A stretch of 60,000 nucleotides of DNA. It comes from Polytrichum commune. Its lineage: Eukaryota > Streptophyta > Polytrichopsida > Polytrichales > Polytrichaceae. The position numbers and the translations under genes were made by a program. Each line of letters begins with the position of its first letter. Position 1 is the stretch's first letter. Location of the stretch: NCBI GenBank assembly GCA_950295325.1, contig OX485805.1:38615501-38675500 (forward strand), given 5' to 3'. Shown piece by piece: positions 34,990-44,488 of the stretch. Below the pieces are notes generated by a model that had not been told where the DNA came from, did not search any database, and worked only from the letters and a program-made list of their open reading frames with translations.

Positions 34990-35534
34990 GTGTCTTTCCA
35001 TCTCTGCAGTTCTATCCCTTGTTCCTTTGCAGGATTGAAATGTTGTTGTAGTTAGAAGGTCCGGCTGGAAGAACCGAAGGACTAAGAGACATAGGAAGTG
35101 GATAGTGGTTTCTTCCTTTGCATTAATAGGTGAAGATATTTGTACTCTGTCGAGTTACTTACTTGCAGACTAAGAAAAATCAAGACCAACTTCAAATCAA
35201 GAGATGCTTCCTGAAGTCGAGCAAGACCAACTGTGCAAGTTTATACTTCTTGTATGTGTGTTACATTTGACAAATCTGGAAATTTCAAATAGCCCTAGCT
35301 CTTGCATAATTTCTTTAGGCCCAATTAATGCAGAAGGACCAACGTTTCCATGAATATAGGTAGGAGATTTTCCATTGAGCTTCTCGTTGAGTATGTAGTA
35401 GGATCTGTTTATATAGTGAAAAACACGTGCTGACATGATATATTCAACTCAACCTGAGTTTAATCTGGTTGTCTTCATGTAGGTTTTATTGTCCTAACTT
35501 GTACCTGGTGGGATGTGGTTTTGTTGTCCTGCAG

Positions 35535-36143
35535 GCTGATCTATGGAGTGTGGGTGCTATGCTTTTTTAGTTGGTGACAGGCCGACCTCCTTTCAGTGGC
35601 AACAATCACGTTCAGGTATTACACTCATCAATCCATCTCCAATAATCCATACTCGAGACCAGTGGTTGAGAGTCTACTCAATATGCATGTTGTGATTTGT
35701 ATTTTAGTTTATATATGTGACTGGTGTGATTTCCCACCCATAAACACATATTCACTTTGCTGTAAAGTTCCTTCTGTGGGGGTCAGTGTCTACATCTAGA
35801 CCACCGTTGTTAATTGAGACTTAGATCTCCAAATGTGTCCAAGGGAGTCAAAGTGTGGATCTCAAAGAGGGTAAGGGGTTTGTTTTCTGTGTGATATTTG
35901 TGGCTTTTGAGTCTCTAAGCCTACACATGTTAAGTGTCTTGTTTTGTATTTTCCTTTCCTATCATCAATCATGTTAATGTTTGCTTGAATAAACATTCAG
36001 TCAATTATATTGTGTTCTCTTTGGATGTCAGCTCCTGCAAAACATTATGAAGTCAAACGAGGTGCGATTTCCTGAAGATTTGATGGAACAGCTGCATCCT
36101 GACTGCATAGATATGTGTCGGAAATTGCTACGGAGAAATCCAG
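35535..36143 (+). pseudogene. Fragment of an ATG1-type autophagy kinase gene
   Basis: Two exons with AG/GT borders (35535-35615 and 36032-36143) encode the C-lobe of a Ser/Thr kinase: ADLWSVGAMLF, a TAG stop at 35568-35570, LVTGRPPFSGNNHVQ, then LLQNIMKSNEVRFPEDL and CIDMCRKLLRRNP. Plant ATG1 kinases read LFQLVTG at the stop, so the lesion is consistent with CAG to TAG. Only subdomains IX-XI remain and there is no catalytic loop. The fragment follows the DP fragment on the same strand, suggesting serial capture of host exons by the surrounding element. Confidence 0.85.
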
Positions 36144-36838
36144 GTACCATATTATATTTACTTTTGAGCATTTTTTTCATGTAGCTTGTCATTTGTTACA
36201 GGTAACTCCAGAGCAGCGCCCTCAAAGATTGTAAAGAATTAAGGTTTTCTGTTCCACGTTATGCCTCCACTTTGTGGGTCATCTGGTTGTTTTAAAACTG
36301 TCAAGTATCTAGAAGGTAGTGTTTCTACATCCCATCTTTGACGTGTTGATTTGTATGTATGTACCCATCATGGATTTGATTTCAATTCATGGATTCAACA
36401 GGAATTCAATGGCTATTCTCAAACCCCTCCATCCTCTCCATTTGCTCCACTCCTGATGCATCTAGAACTCCTCTTCTAATAACCTTAGTCTGCTCCTTCC
36501 TAACCCTCCAAAACTGCCTCCTTTGCTCACACAACCAACCAAACTTATAGGCACAATTGTTTCCCATGGCTTTTAATTAAGAGCAAACCGTCACTCTAAG
36601 CCCACGTTGTGGTTCCCAAAAATGATCATCTTTATTCAAAAATCACCCCCCAATATGTTCAATTTATGAGCCGCAAGGAATTAACCTCAACCGCCTAGGA
36701 TCCGGTTTCCGCTCAACGACCCTGCATTTTTCATCCACAGAGACCCCCCACCCCAACTAAGGAAGGACCTATAACCGACCATGACGCCTAAAAGCACCTC
36801 TGTGGTCGCTTTTGCGCTCCCCCCAAGTCACCTTCTGG
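36144..36838. other. Gene-free stretch after the ATG1 fragment
   Basis: No coding block is recognised. The stretch probably comprises flank captured with the ATG1 fragment, plus an intron of the minus-strand gene. Confidence 0.4.
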
Positions 36839-37224
36839 TCAGCTGACACTGTTCGTAGGGGTCGGAATTACAACCCGCTCGGAAATATGAGCCTCTACCT
36901 TAGATGCAACCTGCCTTGAAGAAGAGACACGAGTGGATTGATCAACACCATCTGGAATCAAAAGAAAAATCCTGAAAAAATATTTGGTTAGATTGAATGT
37001 ATTATTGAATAATATTGTTGCATAACCGGTATTCTCTGTATTATTGACTAATAAACTAATACACAAATGAGAATGTCTTAACTTACTTGCAAAGGTCGAC
37101 TTTTGGCTGACAAAGCTGCAATGGCACATTTTGTTGAGGCTTGATGTATTTGAAGAGCCCTTTCACTTGAAAACTTGGACGCACCACATGTCGGGCAAGT
37201 TAAATCTAGCTTTGGCTTTGACAT
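36839..37224 (-). pseudogene. C2H2 zinc-finger exons, probable N-terminus of the Plavaka-like gene
   Basis: The exon 37087-37224 starts at an ATG and reads MSKPKLDLTCPTCGASKF followed by ALQIHQASTKC, a C-x2-C-x12-H-x5-C single finger, before a GTAAGT donor. A second block (36839 to about 36951) after an ATTCCAG acceptor reads DGVDQSTRVSSSRQVASK. Plavaka-like transposases commonly begin with such a finger, and the strand and position fit the catalytic exons downstream at 33.6-29.2 kb. The phase between these two blocks does not match cleanly, so either the exon border or the frame is damaged. Confidence 0.55.
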
Positions 37225-37793
37225 CTCCTGCATTATAAAAACAAATTCAAACAAATTAACAAATTGAAGATCGAACCACAATGAATAAAAATTCTTCCCA
37301 CAAGCCAAAGATTCTTAAAGCTTTCTTTAAGATTAGAAAGTTTGCCTCGAACATCTTAGTCCCGCTCTCATGCCCAATTCAATTCACATATATCGTAAAA
37401 ACCATATTACAGATGAGGACAATGTCAGAGCATGTGATTAACGAACACCAGTCAGAATTCGTTGATTGTAAGTCTTCACACAAATGGGATGCAAGGGAGT
37501 AACAATGGCAGTAGATATATCACAACTTGTATTGTACAACTCTTCAGAAGCCATGAGTGACTGAACTCATACTTATCACCATCGTACGATTCCTTTTTAT
37601 TCTTGCCGAGACTTGCTCACAAATGGCGTACGTGGAGGTGGATTACTTACAAGAAATAACACCAAGGCTTCACCACGTTTTGGCCGTTCTGCAACCGAAT
37701 TTGTGGATGTTCTTTGCTGTAGTCTTGTTCAAAACATCGGACAATGAACACAATGAGAAAAGCGTAATGCAAATGAGTCCAATTTTGGTAATG

Positions 37794-37990
37794 TTGAAAA
37801 GGCAACAACAACTACCACTTACAACACACTAATTACACATACACTATGAGAGTGCTTATTTGAAAAGGCAACAACACTTCCACTTACTTACAACGCACAT
37901 AGATTACATATACACTATCACTATCACAATGCTTACACTATCACAATGCTTATTGAAAAGGCAACAACACTACCACTTACAACACAGAGA
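37794..37990 (+). repeat. Three copies of a TTGAAAAGGCAACAACA module
   Basis: The word TTGAAAAGGCAACAACA followed by a CCACTTACAAC block occurs at 37794, 37860 and 37953, with an ACTATCACAATGCTTA duplication in the last spacer. This is a non-coding tandem repeat. Confidence 0.75.
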
Positions 37991-38288
37991 GATTTATTGA
38001 TTAGCATCAATTTGTACTGTACATGTCTCTTCAACTTCAAGCATCTAGCCTGACACATACGACACACATCTAAACATAATCACATCCAACATAAGTTATA
38101 TATATATTGATTAAGCTGGAATTCAAATATTTTGGATACCAAAATACCTTCGGGAAAAGAATGTAAATACCGATTCCCTAAATCTCTTTAAACACAACGT
38201 CGGTTGCCTTGTACGTACTGGTCGCCAAAGGCATGTCTCCCTATACAGATAGGCTTTGTCCAGCCTGCACGCCATCTTTATAAGGTCA

Positions 38289-38296
38289 CCAAGACC
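38289..38296. repeat. Left 8-bp target duplication CCAAGACC
   Basis: Identical to 41160-41167, immediately outside the 2,863-bp element. Confidence 0.85.
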
Positions 38297-39069
38297 CACG
38301 GGTAGGTCACTCTAAGGCATTTTTGTGCACCACGTGCGGCTGGGTTTTTTTTTGTTTTGGGGCTATTTACCTTCAAGGGTTGAATTAAAGCCTCCCTATA
38401 ATTACTTATATTTCAAAAATGGCCCATTTGTTTGCACCCTTTCATTACATATATTGTCCAAGTCACTGCAATTTTTTGTATTTTATATTCCTTTTAAGTA
38501 ATAAAAGCTAATCTACTTCCTAACGCAATTGACGAGTGTTGAGGGAAAGCATGAAAACAAAGAAGGGTGCAAACAATAATACCATTGCAAATAGAGTTAT
38601 AAAGAAAACACATAGTAGACCATAGCAAAGTAATACCATTGCAAACATTGTTATGATGAAAATACATAGGAGATGGCAACACAAATACCATAGCGGTCAT
38701 TGCAATGCAAGTGACCAAAAACACAGAGCATAGTAAATCGGGTTTAGAATTTATGATTTAGGGTGGAGTCACAATGTTACAGAGCGTACAAAATAACCCC
38801 AAGTACACCACAAATAAGGTAAGGGTGGAAACAGAGGAAAAATGTCCGTGTGTTCACAAACACAACATGCGGTTTACAGAATGCTGACCCAAACTCATCA
38901 AAAAACGGGAAGAATGGCAGTGGTTTAGTCGGAAAGCTGCGAATTCCACTATGCTCCCTACAAATTCTTTGGCAGAGCTGTGGATGACGGCCAAATGGGA
39001 AAGAAACTTCATAAAACTAGCGTGGTCCTCGTCTGTGGGATCTACGCGATCCCATTCCCGCTGGGCATG

Positions 39070-39077
39070 GCAACGAC
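39070..39077. repeat. Left target duplication GCAACGAC
   Basis: It pairs with GCAGCGAC at 39862-39869, one mismatch in eight bases. Confidence 0.75.
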
Positions 39078-39861
39078 CTCGGGGGGTGCACTGTACTAAA
39101 CATGTACGAGTATACGTGAGTGCACAGGAGGGATATTGATTTGGACCTTGCCGTATTACGTATACATATGGTATACATGTTATAATTTATAGTTATGTAC
39201 ATATATGGAAGGCCTTTAAAAAGTATACAATAATTGTACTTCTATGGTACTGTTACTATACTACATATCATAAGTTTTCATATTGGATGAAATTAGGATT
39301 AACGAGGATTAACGATTTTCGTTAGCAACCTTATAGGGTAGTATGAACCATGTACAAGGTGTCAAGGTCATATCGGGGAAAGAGGCAGTATTAGGGTTTT
39401 GAAATGATTCGTTCATCTCAAAGTAACAAGGAGATTGGTTTATGTTGGTATCAAAAAGGGGCTAACAACAAGTGGACATATGATCTTATTGATCATTTGA
39501 TGGTAGACTTAGAGACAATAATTGCATCGGCTACAATGACATATATTGGTGAATCAAATGTTTATGAGTTGCATCCGGGAGATGAAATTTTTTTCAATGA
39601 CTTTGCTGATGAAAGCTAGGATATTTTGTTATACATATTATAGGGGTTGATTATTGTTCAAAAGTATATTTATATACTTATGTTAATGACTATATATGAA
39701 TGGATGTTTTTTGTGTACACATATTGTCACTTGTATATTTATTGTTGCAATTGTATGTGTATTACTTCATTTCACAAAAAATAACTTGTATATAGGGGGT
39801 TTTTAGAGTATGCAGTGAACGCACGTGATTCTAGGTTTTAATGAAAGGTGCACCCCCCGAG
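39078..39861. mobile_element. 784-bp nested derivative of the same family
   Basis: The ends are CTCGGGGGGTGCAC, inverted at both sides (39078-39091 and 39848-39861). They are close to the 5.85-kb element's CTCGGGGGGGTGACT. Target duplications GCAACGAC / GCAGCGAC flank it. It carries a plus-strand fragment of the same C-terminal domain (39404-39619). It lies inside the 2,863-bp relative, so it transposed after that element did. Confidence 0.85.
39404..39619 (+). pseudogene. C-terminal domain fragment in the nested element
   Basis: The frame reads WTYDLIDHLMVDLETIIASA, then NVYELHPGDEIFFNDF, ending at 39619. It aligns with the end of the large element's domain (KFKYDHTDTRWIDVDTIIST and DVYTLDSNDADALNEF). 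The sequence is divergent but the spacing of D-x-x-T/S-I-I, Y and L/D positions is kept. The fragment is open with no stops, so a short peptide could be made, but no function is known. Confidence 0.65.
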
Positions 39862-40200
39862 GCAGCGACTCAACACCCAGTTGCCAAAGACATCAAGCGC
39901 ATAATCTAGAAGGTGAGTGCTTATGAACATAATAATTCATTAATTTTACTCAAATGTTATAATTCACCACTAAAATGCAATAATTCCTTAATCCAATCTT
40001 CGGCATTTAGGGTTTAATGCATTGCAGTGAACATACAAAAACCTTGAATTCAAAATACCTAAACCCCCATTTTATATAACATTTTATCAATCATAAATTT
40101 TTTCTTAAGAAATGACAATCTTTAAACTCTAACATGCTGTAAGGTTGAATACTTACATTGTGTGAAGCAATCAAAGATGATCCAAGCTTGGTACTAAATC

Positions 40201-40791
40201 CTATATACTTTGGTCTGTCACAAATTTGGACAGCTGCTCTGAATCATTCATGTCTAGAGTGTACACTTCGTTTGTAGAATTGTAGCTCATGGTCACAGTA
40301 GATATAAAACAATCTATATCAATCCATTGGCTATATGTGTGATCATATTTAAACTTATCACGGCTAGGATGTTTTCTATAATATTACAACATTACTTCAA
40401 TATGAGGATTGTTAGGATTTCTCCTCCCTGATTCCTTTGTTCGGGCAAGGAGGTCAACTGCCTGCCTCAATACTCCATATTATTTCCCATTGCGACGCCG
40501 CATAGCTTGCACCCTGCCCACCCACCATGACCCCTCATCTACTCCGTTCAATATGTTAGTAGCATTTCCAGCTTTATTAACATTACTTGAACGTCCCCTT
40601 TTTCGTTTGGCAGCGGATCTTACAGTTGACGATAGCCTTATCATGCTTCGTTGGACAAAATGCACCCCACAGTCTGATCCTCTGCATAACAGACTTGACC
40701 CACATGAAGATCCTGCTTGAAGACAATTATCATGGTTATCCGGTGAGTGTGTGAGCACTTCATGATGAAAATGGACGAAAACGCAAAGCAA
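40201..40791 (-). pseudogene. C-terminal domain copy in the 2.86-kb element, two stops
   Basis: From about 40791 the reading gives GSDCGVHFVQRS, AAKRKRGRSS, ATNILNGVDEGSWWVGRVQ and, after a TAA at 40480-40482, YGVLRQAVDLL. A second TAA follows at 40384-40386, then FKYDHTYSQWIDIDCFIST and VYTLDMNDSEQLSKFV to the final TAG at 40201-40203. The gapless alignment with 48231-48776 puts both stops at glutamine codons of the intact copy (GKQWG and VMLQYF), exactly 32 codons apart in each. Confidence 0.85.
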
Positions 40792-41159
40792 ATTGAAACC
40801 CTAGCCATATGCAAACGGGTGTGGGGAAGACGACCCCAACGACGGCCCGTTCCCTTTTCCTCCATTTTTGGAGAGACGGAAATGCCAATTATCATCCATC
40901 CCCGTGAGTCCTAAACCCATTTACATATCATACTAAACATACCTTCTAGGATCCTTATCTTCAGCCCCTATATTAATTTTACAAAAAAAATAATGGCCCA
41001 CGTTTTATGTCCATCTAACTTACTTATAATGGGATTGTCTCAATTTAATGGCCCCTTCATTATTTGGAATTCCTTTATAATTTTTATTTCAAATGATTTT
41101 AATCCTCTCTATATTATGCCGCACGTCGTTTTTAAAATGCACTAAGTGACCTACCCGTG

Positions 41160-41167
41160 CCAAGACC
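41160..41167. repeat. Right 8-bp target duplication CCAAGACC
   Basis: Identical to 38289-38296. Confidence 0.85.
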
Positions 41168-41416
41168 ATTCAAGGAAAACAAAAAAAATCCTCACTTTGA
41201 TACTGAGTAGAATATACATATGAACTCCAAAATCACAAGGAAAATAACTACAGCCTCCATTTGGATTGAATATCATCTGAAACTAATCAAGTGTTTAATA
41301 TCCTAAAAGCAGTGCATCAATCAGAAGCAGTAACCATTTAAGACCCATATACATTAGTTACTAAGGGCATGATGTGCTATAAGTTGACACTAATCATCAA
41401 TCTTAGTATTTCGTAC

Positions 41417-41955
41417 CTGATGCATTGAGATCAAAACAATTGTGAAGCCCAACAAAAAGTTGATGGTGAGTGCATGCCCAAACAGAGCATAGGATGCCAG
41501 GCCTGTGAATATGGTGGCCACTGTAGAAGAGTACTTCTTCAAGATGGTGTCTGCAGAAAATAGAGAGAGTCTGAGATATCGATAGTCTCAAATATCAATA
41601 CTCTCACATATCTGCCAAGAAGTTGCTCTCAAATATTAAATAGAGCTTTACCTGCGTACTTGAAGAAGAACGAGGACAATATACCCTGAGCAGCATTGTT
41701 ACAGATAAGGAGCATTGTAGCATACGAGTGTCCTTTGAAGATGTTAAGGCTCATGCCCCCTGTAAAACAAAAGAATGTACAATGATCAATCCAGTGAAGA
41801 AAATTGATCTAGCCTTTGAGGTTGCATTTCTATCTGTAATCTAAAGTGAGCCTCTGGAACATCTGAAGTGAGCATACACTACCTTCCAGGTAGATATTCT
41901 GTGCAAAGATTGCAAAGAGATTGAAGAGTGCTCCATAACCATACAAAGACAAGCT
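41417..41955 (-). pseudogene. Three exons of a CMP-sialic-acid/nucleotide-sugar transporter-like gene
   Basis: The exons 41955-41883, 41759-41652 and 41550-41417 (transcription order) have AG/GT borders and matching phases, and read through without a stop. They encode SLSLYGYGALFNLFAIFA, then [20 protein letters not shown] and [14 protein letters not shown], then [20 protein letters not shown] and [15 protein letters not shown]. This is the C-terminal third of the plant CMP-sialic-acid-transporter-like Golgi family. It includes the [17 protein letters not shown] signature and the last membrane helices. The 5' two-thirds and the final exon are not found; the 2.86-kb element ends only 258 bp downstream. 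It is either a captured fragment or the remains of a disrupted gene. Confidence 0.85.
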
Positions 41956-42479
41956 CTGCACATCAAATAAAACAGTTTAGCAGCAGATAAGTGAGAGGGG
42001 AGGAATTTATTTAACCGGGTGCTTAGTTGGCATTCTAACCTGGCCAAAGAACTCGCGAAAATCAGACTAAGCTAATCACCACGAAAACCTCAGTGTATCA
42101 AATGCGCGAGCAAGAAAGACGCTAAAACATCAAAGAAACAAGCAGAAACGATGTCCCGCCTGCCGCTTCTTTCCGCCATAGCCGCTGTGCACACCGCTCT
42201 CCCGCTCTACCATGAAAGCAATGGCATACAGTATTGACACCCATTATCATGATTCACTAACTAAGATGTCTACGTCAAGTGACGTGTTGGATGAAATATG
42301 TCGCTTGGGTGGATGAATTATGAACATGTTAAATGAAACTAGTCATTTGATAGATGAACACTTTTGCATGTTTCCGTGACGTCACTGTTGTTGTCTTGTT
42401 GATCGAAATTTCCTTCTGCACGAGCTTCCCTTTCCAAGAACGAAGACTTTGGTCTGTGGTCCCGTGATCTCTTCTCTCG

Positions 42480-44440
42480 CTCGCTCTCCGAAATACACGA
42501 GAGTGAACCCGTGTTGCATTCACTCCAGAGTCTGCTGAATTTTTTCCTTAGCTATCCACCTCATAATTGGTCACAAACGGAGCCGGTGCAGTTTGTTAAG
42601 GAGCTTTCTTCTTTGTTTTCGCCATTGTCTCTCGTTCTCAAACTCCAAAGCTTCAATTGTAACGTGCGGAGAGTCCACGTGGTGAATTATAAAATCTCAG
42701 AGTGCTATTCTGATCTTCTCGTGGCCACGGTGAGTTGTTCTGTTTGCCATTCATTTGTAATTGTTGTGAGCAAGAGACAGATCATAGCGTTGGTACATTT
42801 AAGTTATTGCTTCCCGTTTTGATCGAGCACTGGTTCGTAGAGCAACAGATTTTATAAACTCGAGCTCCGAATTTTAGCCCAGTGTTGTCAGATTTTCTTG
42901 TCACCTCTTTATTTTCTTCTTACGTAGGATCCTCTTGCGGGTTGGCGAGCTGCTACTTCAGATATAACTTGACTGGCTATAGATGTCATTTTTGCAAGCA
43001 GAGTTTAAATCAATTTGAGCTGCAGCGGTTTGGTTCTGCTCAACCAGTTCTAGCGTTTGAGGCTCTCGGAGGGGAACTTTGTAAGAAAGCACATTTCTTA
43101 TTAATGAGCAATCATTATGAACGTGTACTATTGCGAAGTTATATGTCTTTGAGGTTGCTTTTCAGAACAAATGGACTGAATATTACATTGTTGCAGGCGT
43201 CTCATGTGACGCCTGAGGTTCGAAAGTGAAGCAGAGTTCTTAAGTGCAGACACATCATGCATTGATGCAGATTTTGCAGGATACATTCACGATAAAGAGA
43301 GATGTTCTAACAATACCTTTAACATCTATATTGAACAGGTGACTTCAAGCTGAAGATGCCCAGTGCTTTGGTAATTCATTGTGACTGATAGTGCTGTGCA
43401 AGTGGATCACATAGTAGACATTATTGCAGCTGCTGAAAAGGTTACAACATGACATACATTCCCTCATGCAGACTCTAAGATATAAAGAATATTATGTACA
43501 ATCTGATCAACAGCGGCAACGTTTGCATTCGAAGTAGAGTGAACGAATGTTACTATTGAGAAAGATTGAACGTCAAGACGGTAAAATTCAATCAAGAAGT
43601 CATAAATATACTATCGGAAGAATATTTCTGCATATCTGCAGTTGTGCTTCACGTCGGAAATTATCTTCACTTCTATGCCAAGCACAAATCAACCAGTGCA
43701 ATCCTGGATTGTCCGCAACACTAACTTACTTTTTCTCCGGCCACCAATGACGCCTTAGTTCAAATAATGTGTGAGAGACTAACAAGAAAGAAGCATTGAC
43801 ACCTGCCATTCACACGATTTATGTAACGAGACTCTCTTTAAAGATGTGCTTGAAAGTATTATATGGTTTTACCAGTGTAATTTATACAGTGATAAGCATA
43901 AATAAGGTGAAAATTGTGAAAACAGTGTTTGTGAGGATTTCATAAATGTTGTGTTTAAGTAGTCGTCCTAGAAATGACGTTGGAAGTCTGTGATAATGGT
44001 TGCAGGTTTCCACTTCGAAGATTCAGCTTCAATCTCAGCCTCCACGGCAGACGGCGCAAAGTTCCAGAACCTTCGTTTGAGGTTCATTTTCATTTTACAT
44101 AGAAACTTCTAAGATTTACAAAATTCATAGATTCGTTTAATTTTTTGTCTGTAGAGTTTTTGTCTGTAGAGTCTCTATTTGTAGGTGTGTTCTCATTCCC
44201 CGACTCCCCGAGTGGCCTCTTGGTGTGGCCTCTTGGTGTTGCCGCAGACGTTTGGGTAAGAGTTAAGGTTGACAGTGAAATTCAGATTAAGATATCTTCA
44301 AATGCGCTTTTCATTGCTTAGAGTTGCAACTATATCAGCGTTGCCAATCACTCAAACTATGATGTTCGAGATGTGCCAAAAATTGTGTAATGCAATTTTG
44401 TGATTCTACATTCTGTAGGTCTTGTTTTCTAGGCCTCTTA
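42480..44440 (+). other. Unrecognised exon-like blocks
   Basis: A block at about 42511-42728 reads HNWSQTEPVQFVKELSSLF and ends before a GTGAGT donor. A block after a TACGTAG acceptor at 42927 reads DPLAGWRAATSDI and then hits a TGA. Another near 43379-43560 reads VQVDHIVDIIAAAEKVTT and stops. These look like remains of exons on the plus strand, but I cannot assign a family. They may be a further captured host gene or 5' exons of the gene at 44.5-46.6 kb. Confidence 0.3.
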
Positions 44441-44488
44441 AATATCATTGTTGGGCCTACGTTTCTGTAATTCTTTGATGTCATGCAG

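Larger units (their letters stand above)
38297..41159. mobile_element. 2,863-bp deletion derivative of the 8-bp-target transposon family
   Basis: The terminal inverted repeats are CACGGGTAGGTCACT at both ends (38297-38311 and, inverted, 41145-41159). A GCATTTT-like block and CACGTGCGGC / GACGTGCGGC follow. A perfect 8-bp duplication CCAAGACC flanks it. Inside is a minus-strand copy of the family's C-terminal coding domain (40201-40791), but the transposase core is gone. A 784-bp sister element is inserted in it, so its own length before that hit was about 2.07 kb. Confidence 0.88.
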
